DNA of 64,000 nucleotides. It comes from Azospirillum lipoferum 4B. GTDB taxonomy: Bacteria; Pseudomonadota; Alphaproteobacteria; Azospirillales; Azospirillaceae. Positions 49,496-59,295 of this stretch are shown here, in pieces (the first letter of the stretch is position 1; each line of letters opens with the position of its first letter). Under the pieces are notes generated by a model. That model saw only the letters and a list, made by a program, of their open reading frames with translations. It was not told the origin of the DNA and did not search any database. The stretch covers positions 1,314,501 through 1,378,500 of the forward strand of contig NC_016622.1 of the NCBI RefSeq assembly GCF_000283655.1, written 5' to 3'. A program made the translations under genes and the position numbers.

Positions 49496-50779
49496 ATGCG
49501 ACTTCCGTTCCGTCATCCCGCCCGCCTCCTTCTCGCCACCCTGCTGATGGCCGGCTGCCAGAGCACCGGCGCCACCGCCCCGGTGGCGGGCGGCCCGGCC
49601 GCAACCGGAGCCTCGGCGCCGTCCGGCGTCCAGGCGCAGGCCAGCGTCCAGCAGTCCGTCTCCTTCGCGGAATGGCTGGCGGCGCTGCGCGCCGAGGCGC
49701 TGTCGCAGGGCATCCGTCCGCAGACCTTCGACCGCGCCTTCCAGCGTGTGAAGCTGTCCGACCGCGTCGTGGAACTCGATTCGTCCCAGCCCGAGTTCAC
49801 CCGTCAAGTGTGGCAGTATTTGGACAGCGCCGTGAATGAAAAGCGCGTCCAGGATGGCCGGCGGAGGCTGCAGGAACAGGCGGCGTTGCTTTCCCGCATC
49901 ACCCGCCGCACCGGCGTTCCGGGCGAGATCCTGGTCGCCTTCTGGGGCGTGGAATCAGATTTCGGTAAGTCGACCGGCAACTTCTCGGTCATCGACGCGC
50001 TGACGACGCTGGCCTTCGAGGGCCGCCGCGCCAGCTATTTCCGGTCGGAGCTTCTGGCGGCGTTGCGCATCCTCGATTCCGGCGACATCGCGCCGGATCG
50101 GATGACCGGCTCCTGGGCCGGGGCCATGGGCCAGACCCAGTTCATGCCGACGGTCTTCCTGCGCAACGCGGTGGACGAGGACGGCGACGGCCACCGCGAC
50201 ATCTGGGGCAGCCTGCCGGACGTGCTGGCCTCCACCGCCAAGTTCGTTCTCGCCAACGGCTGGAAGCAGGGCGAGCCCTGGGGCCAGGAAGTGCGGCTTC
50301 CGGACGGCTTCCCCTATGACCAGGCGGAGTTGAGCATCACCAAGCCGCTGTCGGAATGGCGCCGGCTGGGCGTGGTGCCGCTGGACGGGACCGAGTTGGC
50401 GGGCGACGCTCCGGCGGCGATCCTGGTGCTGGCCGGGCATCGCGGTCCGGCCTTCCTGGTGCGCGACAATTTCCGCGCGATCATGCGCTACAACCCGTCG
50501 ACCAGCTATTCGCTGGCCGTCGCCCTGCTGGCCGACCGCATGACCGGCAAGCCCGGCGTCCAGGGCGGCTGGCCGCGCGAGGAACAGGCGCTGAGCCGCG
50601 ACGAGCGCATCGACCTGCAACAGCGGCTGGCAATGCTGGGCATGGAACCGGGCGCGGCGGACGGCATCGTGGGGGCGAACACGCGCAACGCAGTGCGCCG
50701 CTTCCAGGCGTCGATCGGCGAGATCCCGGACGGCTTCGCGACCAAGGCGCTGCTGGAGCGGTTGCGGCAGCGGTCTTGA
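49496..50779 (+). CDS. Lytic murein transglycosylase (MltB-type) lipoprotein with peptidoglycan-binding domain
   Basis: A 427-aa protein with a lipoprotein signal ending in LMAGC (Cys21). The SLT-type catalytic region contains FWGVESDFGKSTGNFSVIDALTTLAF, with the catalytic Glu in GVESDFG. GSWAGAMGQTQFMPTVFLRN is also diagnostic. The C-terminal PG_binding_1 domain has LAMLGMEPGAADGIVGANTRNAVRRFQASIG. It cleaves glycan strands from the periplasmic side of the outer membrane. It converges on the CDF-like gene. Confidence 0.93.
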   Translation: MRLPFRHPARLLLATLLMAGCQSTGATAPVAGGPAATGASAPSGVQAQASVQQSVSFAEWLAALRAEALSQGIRPQTFDRAFQRVKLSDRVVELDSSQPEFTRQVWQYLDSAVNEKRVQDGRRRLQEQAALLSRITRRTGVPGEILVAFWGVESDFGKSTGNFSVIDALTTLAFEGRRASYFRSELLAALRILDSGDIAPDRMTGSWAGAMGQTQFMPTVFLRNAVDEDGDGHRDIWGSLPDVLASTAKFVLANGWKQGEPWGQEVRLPDGFPYDQAELSITKPLSEWRRLGVVPLDGTELAGDAPAAILVLAGHRGPAFLVRDNFRAIMRYNPSTSYSLAVALLADRMTGKPGVQGGWPREEQALSRDERIDLQQRLAMLGMEPGAADGIVGANTRNAVRRFQASIGEIPDGFATKALLERLRQRS

Positions 50780-50805
50780 TGAGGGGGCGCTGGGCTGGTG
50801 GGGGG

Positions 50806-51450
50806 CTAACGCATCCGGGCGGACCCGCCCTCACCCACCATCCCACCCCGCACCAATCCCCACGCCGCCGGCAGCAGCATCGCCGCCACGCCGGCGCCTA
50901 CCAGCGCGTCGGGTGCGCCGTCCAGCAAAAGCCAGCTCACCGCCAGCCCGGCCAGCCCGGCGCCCAGCGGCAGCACATCCTTGCGGGAGCATAGCCAGAT
51001 CGCCCGCAAGGTCAGCGTGCCGCTCCGGCCGGCGAACAGCAGGGTCGCGGCCGTCACCGTCACGCCGATGGCAAACAGCAAGGCAAGGCTGGCGAGCGGT
51101 ACGTCGGGCAACGACAGGCCGGCGATGCTGCGTCCGGCCACGACCACCAGGGCCACCGCGGCGATAGCCAGCGCCGCCCCCTGCACGGCCGACAGCCGTG
51201 CACGCCATTCCGGCGCATTGCCCATGCCCGCCAGCGCCACCCCATTGGAGGCCGCGTGATTCAGCACCAGCAGCCCCGCCGCCCAAAGGGAAACCGCCTG
51301 CGTCGCATCGGCGGCGGCAAGCAGCAGGGCGCCGAGCAGCCCGTTCACCACCATCGACATCCGCATGATGTGCTTCAGGTCGTCCGACCCGCCGGTCGGC
51401 CGGGGGGATCCGCCGCCGCCACAGGAACCGCCACAGCATCCGCCGTCCAT
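50806..51450 (-). CDS. CDF-like integral membrane protein (cation transporter family)
   Basis: A 214-aa protein with a cysteine-rich N-terminus (MDGGCCGGSCGGGG) followed by about six hydrophobic helices. They include MVVNGLLGALLLAAADA, VSLWAAGLLVLNHAASNGVALAG, ALAIAAVALVVVAG and a final pair at residues ~150-205. The order resembles the membrane part of cation diffusion facilitators, without their cytoplasmic C-terminal domain. The cysteine motif could bind metal. Transport has not been shown for this short form. Confidence 0.72.
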   Translation of the reverse strand: MDGGCCGGSCGGGGSPRPTGGSDDLKHIMRMSMVVNGLLGALLLAAADATQAVSLWAAGLLVLNHAASNGVALAGMGNAPEWRARLSAVQGAALAIAAVALVVVAGRSIAGLSLPDVPLASLALLFAIGVTVTAATLLFAGRSGTLTLRAIWLCSRKDVLPLGAGLAGLAVSWLLLDGAPDALVGAGVAAMLLPAAWGLVRGGMVGEGGSARMR

Positions 51451-51734
51451 CGTACCGCCCTTTCACAAACGACCAGGAAACCGGATCATAGGAGCGGCCC
51501 GGCGACCCGTCCATTCCCATCAGAGTATTCTCATATAAATACCGTCCGGCAGGATGCGACATCGAAAGGGGTGCCCGCACCGCGATACAACCCTTTCGAA
51601 CAGCGGCAGGGATAACCCCGGCTGCCGAAGGGTACAGGCGACGTCTCATTGGTCGGTTACCCGTCCCCTTCCATGAAAACGGGTCCGGCGAGGCGGATAT
51701 CGGGAAGACACAGCCGCATCATTGGAACCGCTCC

Positions 51735-52748
51735 ATGACGAAGCGCCCCGCCTCTCCCATCAAGATCCTGGTTGTCGACGACAATCCGCTGCTCCAGCGG
51801 GCGTTGAAGGACATGCTGGGCCTTTGGGGAGTAGGACAGATCACTGCGGTCGCCAATGGCCAGGAAGCCAAGGATGCGCTGCGCCGCGAGGTCTTCGACC
51901 TGATGGTGACGGATTGGGTCATGGAACCGGTGGGCGGCGCCCAGCTGATCCAATGGGTGCGCCAGTCGGCGAACAGCATGCGCCCCGCCATGCCGATCAT
52001 CGTGCTGACCGCGAATGCCGACCTCGCCACCGTGCGCGGCGCCTGGGATGCCGGGGCGGACTCCGTTCTGGCGAAGCCGGTGCCGGCCGCCACGCTGGCT
52101 CGCCGCATCGATGCGGTGCTGAACCGCCGCGAAACGGCGCCACGCAGCAGCAGCGGCGGCAACGGCGTTGCGGAAACACGCAATGACGGCCGCAGCGACG
52201 TCTCCGGCCCGTCCTCTCCCCGGCCCGCCGCTCTGCGACCGCCGTCGAGGGGAGCGGTGCAGCTGCCGCCGCCGGCTACATCGTCCCTTCCCCCCGCGGC
52301 AACGCCGCCGGACCCCGGCGCCGCAACACTGCGCAGCGACGATCCCAAGCGGGTTCGGCTGATGCTGGCGCTCGACAAGCTGGAGGCGGCAATCGACCGC
52401 CCCGACCCCATCGGCAGCCGGCTGCGCCACGCACTGTCCGACCTGCAGCTGGCCGCCGCCGGCGATTCCGCCGCGTCGTCGATCGTCGCGTCGCTGTCCA
52501 CCTGCATCACCTGGGTGGAACCGGACGTGGAGGGCTATATCGACGCCATGCAGGCCCATGCCGCGGCGCTGCGCTGGCTGGTGGGCTCCGACGGCGGCAC
52601 ACAGGCGATGGCGGTGGCGCTGTGCCTGATCCGCACGCTGCGCGCCAGCGTCCGCACCCTGGCTGCCCGCGGCCAGACCGACTTCGGCAATTGGCCGGAG
52701 GGCGGCAGCCCGACGCCCCCGGGCAAATCCCCCCTGACCGGACGCTGA
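51735..52748 (+). CDS. Response regulator with CheY-like receiver and C-terminal helical domain
   Basis: A 337-aa protein. The receiver domain covers ~8-130: IKILVVDDNPLLQRALKDML, VTDWVMEP with the phospho-acceptor Asp near residue 60, PIIVLTANAD and SVLAKPVPA. A proline/serine-rich linker (~135-200) follows. The C-terminal ~130-residue helical domain has no obvious match. There is no DNA-binding domain, so it probably acts through protein contacts. No kinase is adjacent. The start ATG at 51735 lies in front of the conserved receiver. Confidence 0.87.
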   Translation: MTKRPASPIKILVVDDNPLLQRALKDMLGLWGVGQITAVANGQEAKDALRREVFDLMVTDWVMEPVGGAQLIQWVRQSANSMRPAMPIIVLTANADLATVRGAWDAGADSVLAKPVPAATLARRIDAVLNRRETAPRSSSGGNGVAETRNDGRSDVSGPSSPRPAALRPPSRGAVQLPPPATSSLPPAATPPDPGAATLRSDDPKRVRLMLALDKLEAAIDRPDPIGSRLRHALSDLQLAAAGDSAASSIVASLSTCITWVEPDVEGYIDAMQAHAAALRWLVGSDGGTQAMAVALCLIRTLRASVRTLAARGQTDFGNWPEGGSPTPPGKSPLTGR

Positions 52749-53007
52749 GTCCGCCCCCATATCGTTTGGTAACGGTCTGGGCGAAAAGGGGGCGGAGCAG
52801 GAAATTCCACAAGGCAGGGCTTTCCATACGCTCCGTTACGGAATACCGCCGGTTGCCGCGCCGTTCCTTGCTTTTTGCTGAACGGCCGGCGACAGGCGTT
52901 GCGATATAAGACAGCCTTCATTACCTTTTTGCCCAGCGAACAAATCGGCTACCCAGCACTCCGCCATGGAGTTTGCCAGGCTGCCGACCGATGGGAGGGA
53001 ATGAAGA
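52749..53007. other. Gap upstream of the indolepyruvate oxidoreductase gene
   Basis: No gene in 259 nt. A 9-bp inverted repeat TCCGCCCCC/GGGGGCGGA (52750-52758 with 52788-52796) might terminate the upstream gene. A TCCGT-T-ACGGA dyad (52832-52842) and an AT-rich GATATAAG (52903-52910) may be parts of the next promoter, but no convincing -35 was found. Confidence 0.4.
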
Positions 53008-56000
53008 ATGGCGGCCTCAACCGTATCGCTGGCAACTGTCTCACTCGAAGACAAGTACGCGCTCGAGCAGGGTCGCGTGTATCTCACCGGCACCCAGGCG
53101 CTGGTGCGTCTGCCGATGATTCAGCGCCAGCGCGACCTCGCCGCCGGGCTGAACACCGGCTGCTTCATCTCCGGCTATCGCGGCTCGCCGCTGGGCGCCT
53201 TCGACCAGAATCTGTGGAACGCCCGCAAGTTCCTGGAAAAGAACCACATCCAGTTCCAGCCCGGCGTGAACGAGGAGCTGGGCGCGACGGCCGTCTGGGG
53301 CAGCCAGCAGGTCGGCATGTTCAAGGGCGCCAAATATGACGGCGTCTTCGCCATGTGGTACGGCAAGGGTCCCGGCGTCGACCGCTCCGGCGACGTGTTC
53401 AAGCATGCCAACGCGGCGGGTACGTCTCGCCATGGCGGCGTGCTGGTGCTGACCGGCGACGACCACAACTGCAAATCCTCCACCTTCCCGCATCAGTCCG
53501 AACACGCCTACATGCACGCCATGATCCCGGTGCTGAACCCGTCGGGGGTGCAGGAGATCCTGGATTACGGCCTGATCGGCTGGCAGATGAGCCGCTATTC
53601 CGGCTGCTGGATCGCCATGAAGACGATTGCGGAGACGGTGGACACCTCGGCGTCGGTCTACATCGACCCGCACCGCGTCTCCCCCATCATCCCCACCAAT
53701 TTCGAGCTGCCGCCGGGCGGCCTGAACATCCGTTGGCCCGACCCGCCGCTGGAGCAGGAATACCGGCTGATGAAGCACAAGCTGTACGCCGCCCTGGCGT
53801 TCGCGCGTGCCAACAAGCTGGACCGGGTGGTGATGGAAAGCCCGCGGCCGCGCTTCGGCATCGTCACCACCGGCAAGAGCTATCTCGACGTCCGTCAGGC
53901 CTTCGACGAGCTTGGCATCACCGAGGAAATGGCGGCCGACTGGGGCATCACCGTCTACAAGGTCGGCATGCCCTGGCCGCTGGAGCGCGACGGCGTCCGC
54001 CACTTCGCCGAGGGTCTGGAAGAGATCATCGTGGTGGAGGAGAAGCGCGCGGTCATCGAGAACCAGCTGAAGGAACAGCTCTACAACTGGAACCCCGACG
54101 TCCGCCCGAAGGTGGTCGGCAAGTTCGACGAGCAGGGCGAGTGGATCCTGCCGAGCGCCGGCGAGCTGACCCCGGCGCAGATCGCGGTGGTGATCGGCCG
54201 CCGTCTGCAGCGTTTCATCGACAACGAGAACCTCGTCCGCCGCATCGCCTTCCTGGATGCGCAGGAGAAGCAGAAGGCCCATGTGGCGCGTGTGGTGCGC
54301 AAGCCGACCTTCTGCTCCGGCTGCCCGCACAACACCTCCACCGTCGTGCCGGAGGGTAGCCGGGCGCTGGGCGGCATCGGCTGCCACTATATGGCGACGT
54401 GGCTGGACCGTTCGACCGACACCTTCACCCAGATGGGCGGCGAAGGCGTGCCGTGGGTCGGTCAGGCCGCCTTCACCGAGGAAAAGCACATCTTTGCCAA
54501 TCTCGGCGACGGCACCTATTTCCATTCCGGCATCCTGGCGATCCGGCAGGCCATCGCCGCCAAGGTGAACATCACCTACAAGATCCTGTTCAACGACGCG
54601 GTCGCCATGACCGGCGGCCAACCCTTCGACGGCACGCTGACGGTGCAGTCCATCGCCAACGTCCTGCGGGCGGAAGGCGTCCAGCGCATCACCGTCGTTT
54701 CCGACGAACCGGAGAAGTACGGCATCAACAACGGCCTGCCGCAATACAGCAACGTCGAGCACCGCGACGACCTCGACCGCGTACAGAAGGAGATGCGCGA
54801 GGTCCCCGGCGTCAGCGTCCTGATCTACGACCAGACCTGCGCCACCGAAAAGCGCCGCCGCCGCAAGCGCGGCAAGATGGTGGACCCGGCCAAGCGCGTG
54901 GTCATCAACGAGCTGGTGTGCGAGGGCTGCGGCGACTGCTCCGCCAAGTCGTCCTGCGTGTCGGTGATCCCGCAGGAGACCGAGTTCGGCCGCAAGCGCC
55001 AGATCGACCAGTCCAGCTGCAACAAGGACTATTCCTGCACCAAGGGCTTCTGCCCCAGCTTCGTGACGGTGGAAGGCGGGCAACTGCGCAAGCCGAAGCC
55101 GGCGCAGGCGAAGTCGGCCACCCAATTGTCCGGGGCCACCGCCCTGCCCGCCCCCGCGCTCCCCACCATCGACAAGACCTGGAGCCTGTATGTAACCGGT
55201 GTCGGCGGCACCGGCGTCGTCACCATCGGTGCGCTGCTGGGCATGGCCGCCCATATCGAGGGCAAGGGCGTCGGTGTGCTCGACATGACCGGTCTCGCCC
55301 AGAAGGGCGGCGCGGTCACCAGCCACATCCGCATCGCCACCACGCCGGAGGACATCCACTCGGTCCGCATCGCCGCCGGCGGGGCCGACGCGGTGCTGGG
55401 CTGCGACCTGATCGTCGCGGCGGCGGGCGACGGCCTGTCGAAGATGACCGCCGGCCGCACCCGCGCCGTCATCAACACCCATGACAGCATCACCGCCGAC
55501 TTCATCAAGAAGCCGGACATGGTGATCCCGGTGCGCGATCTGGTCAGCGACATCAGGACGGCTTGCGGCGGAGAGGCCAATGTCGATGCCTTCGATGCGA
55601 CGAAGCTCGCCACCGCGCTGCTGGGCGACAGCATCTACGCCAACCCGTTCCTGATGGGCTATGCGTGGCAGAAGGGGCTGATCCCGCTGAGCGAGGAGTC
55701 GATCCTGAAGGCCATCGAGCTGAACGGCGTGTCGGTGAAGCTGAACCTCGATGCCTTCCAGTGGGGCCGCCGCGCCGCCGTCGATCTGGCCGCCGTGGAA
55801 GCCGCTGCAAAGCCGCAGGAGCCGGTGCAGGCCGCACCGTCTCTGCTGCTCGACCAGCGCCGTCCGTCGGGGAGCCTGGAGGAGGTGATCGAGCGCCGCC
55901 ACCGCTTCCTGGTCGATTACCAGGACGCCGCCTATGCCGCCCGCTTCCACGCGCTGGTCGACTGGACCCGCCGGATCGAGCAGCAGAAGGTCCCCGGCTC

Positions 56001-56538
56001 CACCGTGCTGACCGAAGCGGTCGCCCGGTCCCACTTCAAGCTGATGGCGTACAAGGACGAGTATGAGGTGGCGCGGCTCTACACCGACAGCGGCTTCGTC
56101 GAGAATGTGCAGCGCATGTTCGAAGGCGACTGGAAGCTGACCTTCCACATGGCTCCGCCGGTGATGGGCGAGACCGAGGCGGACGGGGCTGAGCCGAAGA
56201 AGAAGACCTTCGGACCGTGGATGCTTCACGCCCTGCGCCTGCTGGCCAAGGGCAAGCGCCTGCGCGGCACCCGGTTCGACCCGTTCGGCCGCACCGCCGA
56301 GCGCCGCCAGGAACGCCAGCTGATCGCCGACTATGAGGCGGTGATGGGCGAGGTTCTGCACAGCCTGACCCGCGAGAAGCTGGATCTGGCGGTGGAGATC
56401 GCCAAGCTGCCGATGGAGATGCGCGGCTACGGCCCGGTGAAGGCCCGCAACGTGTCGGTGGCGAAGGCGAAGGAGGCCAAGCTGCTGGAGGCCTACCGCG
56501 CGCCGCTCGCTGCCCCGCAGCCGCTGGCGGCGGAGTGA
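53008..56538 (+). CDS. Indolepyruvate:ferredoxin oxidoreductase, fused large/small subunit
   Basis: A 1176-aa thiamine-diphosphate enzyme of 2-oxoacid oxidation. The N-terminal region has GYRGSPLGAFD and GPGVDRSGDVFKHANAAGTS. The middle has CSGCPHNTSTVVPEG and GGEGVPWVGQ with the TPP site. An iron-sulphur region near residue 638 (CEGCGDCSAKSSC and CNKDYSCTKGFC) comes next. The gamma-type domain (YVTGVGGTGVVTIGALLGMAA) and a C-terminal DUF6537-like region follow. This is the IorA-IorB fusion found in proteobacteria, thought to oxidise aryl pyruvates or related acids. GGAGGGAATGAAGA precedes the ATG. It is followed by a strong terminator. Confidence 0.93.
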   Translation: MAASTVSLATVSLEDKYALEQGRVYLTGTQALVRLPMIQRQRDLAAGLNTGCFISGYRGSPLGAFDQNLWNARKFLEKNHIQFQPGVNEELGATAVWGSQQVGMFKGAKYDGVFAMWYGKGPGVDRSGDVFKHANAAGTSRHGGVLVLTGDDHNCKSSTFPHQSEHAYMHAMIPVLNPSGVQEILDYGLIGWQMSRYSGCWIAMKTIAETVDTSASVYIDPHRVSPIIPTNFELPPGGLNIRWPDPPLEQEYRLMKHKLYAALAFARANKLDRVVMESPRPRFGIVTTGKSYLDVRQAFDELGITEEMAADWGITVYKVGMPWPLERDGVRHFAEGLEEIIVVEEKRAVIENQLKEQLYNWNPDVRPKVVGKFDEQGEWILPSAGELTPAQIAVVIGRRLQRFIDNENLVRRIAFLDAQEKQKAHVARVVRKPTFCSGCPHNTSTVVPEGSRALGGIGCHYMATWLDRSTDTFTQMGGEGVPWVGQAAFTEEKHIFANLGDGTYFHSGILAIRQAIAAKVNITYKILFNDAVAMTGGQPFDGTLTVQSIANVLRAEGVQRITVVSDEPEKYGINNGLPQYSNVEHRDDLDRVQKEMREVPGVSVLIYDQTCATEKRRRRKRGKMVDPAKRVVINELVCEGCGDCSAKSSCVSVIPQETEFGRKRQIDQSSCNKDYSCTKGFCPSFVTVEGGQLRKPKPAQAKSATQLSGATALPAPALPTIDKTWSLYVTGVGGTGVVTIGALLGMAAHIEGKGVGVLDMTGLAQKGGAVTSHIRIATTPEDIHSVRIAAGGADAVLGCDLIVAAAGDGLSKMTAGRTRAVINTHDSITADFIKKPDMVIPVRDLVSDIRTACGGEANVDAFDATKLATALLGDSIYANPFLMGYAWQKGLIPLSEESILKAIELNGVSVKLNLDAFQWGRRAAVDLAAVEAAAKPQEPVQAAPSLLLDQRRPSGSLEEVIERRHRFLVDYQDAAYAARFHALVDWTRRIEQQKVPGSTVLTEAVARSHFKLMAYKDEYEVARLYTDSGFVENVQRMFEGDWKLTFHMAPPVMGETEADGAEPKKKTFGPWMLHALRLLAKGKRLRGTRFDPFGRTAERRQERQLIADYEAVMGEVLHSLTREKLDLAVEIAKLPMEMRGYGPVKARNVSVAKAKEAKLLEAYRAPLAAPQPLAAE

Positions 56539-56577
56539 GAAGGCTGCATCGGGTGCCCGGTGAGGTGAAATGACACG

Positions 56578-56615
56578 AAGGCGCCCTCCCCGCTCATGGT
56601 GGGGAGGGCGCCTTT
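56578..56615. terminator. Terminator after the indolepyruvate oxidoreductase gene
   Basis: A perfect 14-bp stem (56578-56591 with 56601-56614) with a 9-nt loop is flanked by AA and TTT. It lies 40 nt past the stop and 29 nt before the end of the convergent small gene, so it may serve both strands. Confidence 0.8.
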
Positions 56616-56643
56616 CCGTTCATCAGGTCCGCCCTGTTCGGAG

Positions 56644-56850
56644 CTACTTGGCTCCGGCAGTCATCATCCAGATCGCAACGAAATACAGCGCTGTGCCGAG
56701 CAGTGCCGCATAGAGGATGATGCTCGGGTGGAAGATGAAGCCGATGGGCAGGATCAGCAGCATCAACGCCGCGGCGAGCAGTCCGAGCAGGAAGATGCCG
56801 AGGTTGAACTTCTCATAGACCGGGGCGTTCAGGTCGGTGTGGGTCGCCAT
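56644..56850 (-). CDS. Small two-helix membrane protein of unknown function
   Basis: A 68-aa protein with two hydrophobic segments (NLGIFLLGLLAAALMLLILPIGFIF and IILYAALLGTALYFVAIWMM). No family is recognised. The ATG at 56850 starts a soluble N-terminal stretch of ~15 residues. Length and topology resemble small respiratory-complex accessory subunits, but this is only an impression. It lies between the terminator and the histidine kinase gene. Confidence 0.6.
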   Translation of the reverse strand: MATHTDLNAPVYEKFNLGIFLLGLLAAALMLLILPIGFIFHPSIILYAALLGTALYFVAIWMMTAGAK

Positions 56851-57066
56851 GGCGCGTGCTCCGTTCCGGTGCCGCGTTGCGCGGCGGTGGTCTTGTGTAT
56901 GAGCACAGCCTAATGATGAGTTGGATGGGTGGCATTGCGAATTCGCAAGAATTTGGCAGGTTCCTACCGATCCGTTGCGAAATTCCGGCGGAAGCTCTCA
57001 AACCCGGCGCACCGCAAGCAGACGTGATGGGCCGATGGCATGGCCGCTCGCCTGTCCGGCCCCTCC

Positions 57067-59151
57067 CTATCCCACCGGAAACCGCAGCAAAAACCGCGTT
57101 CCGCTCCCCTCGCCGTCCTCAAGCGCGATGCTGCCGCGCATGGTGCCGGTCATGATGTTGGCGCAGATGCTCAGGCCCAGGCCGCTGGCGCCCATGCCGC
57201 GCTTGGTGGTGAAGAAGGGTTCGAAGATGCGGGGACGGATGTCGGTGGGGATGCCCTTGCCGTCGTCGGCGTAATGCATCTCGATCCATCCGGCCGGCTG
57301 CTCACGGGCCGACAGCAGGATGCGGCCCGCCTCGCCCTCGTCATAGGCATGGACCAGGGCGTTGATGATCAGGTTCGACAGCACCTGCGCGAAGGCGCCG
57401 GGATAGCCGTCGACGATCAGCCCGGCGGCGATGTCCAACTCCACCGTCACGCGGGTGCGGCGCAGGCGGGGGCGCAGGCTCAGCAGCACCTCGTCGACAT
57501 AGGCGGCGAGGTCGAAGGGGCGGCGCTCGCCGCTCGCCTGGTCGGAGGCCACCTGCTTGAAGCTCTGGATCAGGCCGGTGGCGCGCTCCACATTCGACAG
57601 GATCATCCGCGTCGATTCCCATGCGACGTCCAGGAATTCCTGGAAATCGCTGCGGCGGATGCGGTTCTCCTCGAACAGGGTGCGGATGCGGCCGACCTCC
57701 TCGCCGAGGTGGGAAATGGCGGTCAGGGTGACGCCGATCGGCGTGTTCACCTCATGCGCCACGCCGGCGACCAGCTGGGCCAGGGAGGCCAGCTTTTCCG
57801 CCTGGATCAGGCTGGCCTGGGCGTCGCGCAGTTCGGCTTCGGCGCGCTTGCGGGCGGTGATGTCCAGCGCCACGGTGACGATGTGGGTCACATCGCCGTC
57901 CTCGTCGGTCAGCGGCATCTTGGTGGTCAGCCAGTCGCGCATTGCCCCGTCGCCGTCGGGCCCACGGTCCTCGTGAAAGGGCACACCCTGGCCGCTCTCC
58001 ACCACCAGCCGGTCCAGTGCCGCGGCGCGGTCGGCCAGCGGACCGGGAGGCGGAACCTCGGCCGGACCGTAGGTCTCACGGTAGAAGCGGTTGGTCAGGC
58101 GCACCGTGCCGTCGCGGTCCTTCACGTCGATCAGCGCGGGAATGGCGTCGATGACGCCAGTCAGTATTTCCCGGCTCTGGCGCACCGCCTCGTCGGCAAT
58201 GACGCGGTCGGTGATATCGGTGAAGGTGCGAACCTGTCCTCCGTCCGGAAGCGGCACCACCCGCACCTCGACGAACCGGCCGTCGCCCTGAGGACGGGCA
58301 TAGACGAACTCGCGATCGGGCCGGCCGATCCGCTCCATCAGATAGGCCGTCTTGGCGTCGAGATCGTCGCCGAAATCGGGGGAGCCGGCCGGCATTTCCA
58401 GCAGCCGGCTGGCGATCTGGTGGCGCATCACGTCCTGCAGACGCGGTCTGCCGCGCATGACCTCCTCGGATACGCCCAGTATGTCGAGCGCAAGGCCGTT
58501 CCAGGCGATATAGCGCAGGTCGCGATCCAGCAGGATGATGCCCTGCCCCATATTTTCCAGCGTCAGGCGAAGCAGGTGGCGCTGTGTCGAAAGATCGTCC
58601 TCCGCACGGCGGCGCTCGGTGACGTCGGTGTAGGTGCGGACAAAGCCCCCACCGGTGGTGCGCCGGGTCCGAACCTCCAGAACCCGGCCGTCGGGCCGGC
58701 GATGCTCGTATGACGGCGGGTCGGCGCGCAGTGCCCGCTCCAGATGGCGGGCGGCGATGGCCTCTGGATCGCCCGGACCGTATTCGCCGTTGCGGGCCAG
58801 GAATTGGATGAGTTGAGCGTAATCCGCCCCCGGCATGAATCCACGCGGCAGGCCGAACAGCTCATAGAGCGGCCCGTTGATCACCCTCACGGTCAGATCG
58901 GCATCGACCAGGATCACGCCCTGATCCATCTGCTCCAGCGCCAGCGCCGACAGATCGTCGCCGATGGACGGGTCCGTCCCGATGGTCCGGGCCGTGACGG
59001 AGAGGTTCGTCGGAAGATCGGGGATCTGGGCTGGCAAGGTCGGCGCGCCATCCGTCGTTATGCGGGCCCGAAATCGAACGAGCCACTGTAACAGCCGGCT
59101 CCGGTCCTGCCGAGCTTTCGTCGATGTCAGGGTGTCGCAACCCAAGGACAT
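57067..59151 (-). CDS. PAS-domain sensor histidine kinase
   Basis: A 694-aa soluble kinase with no membrane segment. Three PAS modules are visible, starting near residues 70, 190 and 335. Each ends in a PAC-like TDVTERRRAEDDL, TDITDRVIADEAV or LDITARKRAEAEL. The dimerisation helix has the phospho-acceptor His in VAGVAHEVNTPIG (~residue 464). The ATPase has NLIINALVHAY, DDGKGIP and GMGASGLGLSICANIM. No response regulator is adjacent. ATG 59151 has no obvious ribosome site. It may be transcribed leaderless or start at a later codon. Confidence 0.88.
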   Translation of the reverse strand: MSLGCDTLTSTKARQDRSRLLQWLVRFRARITTDGAPTLPAQIPDLPTNLSVTARTIGTDPSIGDDLSALALEQMDQGVILVDADLTVRVINGPLYELFGLPRGFMPGADYAQLIQFLARNGEYGPGDPEAIAARHLERALRADPPSYEHRRPDGRVLEVRTRRTTGGGFVRTYTDVTERRRAEDDLSTQRHLLRLTLENMGQGIILLDRDLRYIAWNGLALDILGVSEEVMRGRPRLQDVMRHQIASRLLEMPAGSPDFGDDLDAKTAYLMERIGRPDREFVYARPQGDGRFVEVRVVPLPDGGQVRTFTDITDRVIADEAVRQSREILTGVIDAIPALIDVKDRDGTVRLTNRFYRETYGPAEVPPPGPLADRAAALDRLVVESGQGVPFHEDRGPDGDGAMRDWLTTKMPLTDEDGDVTHIVTVALDITARKRAEAELRDAQASLIQAEKLASLAQLVAGVAHEVNTPIGVTLTAISHLGEEVGRIRTLFEENRIRRSDFQEFLDVAWESTRMILSNVERATGLIQSFKQVASDQASGERRPFDLAAYVDEVLLSLRPRLRRTRVTVELDIAAGLIVDGYPGAFAQVLSNLIINALVHAYDEGEAGRILLSAREQPAGWIEMHYADDGKGIPTDIRPRIFEPFFTTKRGMGASGLGLSICANIMTGTMRGSIALEDGEGSGTRFLLRFPVG

Positions 59152-59295
59152 TTAATCGGCATTTTAAGCATTTCGGAACTTTTGCCCCACTACCCTGTTT
59201 CGAATCACGCACGGTTTGTGCAAGATCGGATCAGCGACGAGACCGCCCGAACCATAGCCCTGCCCGCCTACCCGCCACCCTGAGGTTTTCGCCCG

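Noticed and set aside
53041-56361. A 1106-codon open frame antisense to the indolepyruvate oxidoreductase gene
   Set aside because: It mirrors the codon periodicity of the sense gene, as expected in GC-rich DNA. Its composition (H, D, Q, G, A and R rich) is that of an antisense shadow.
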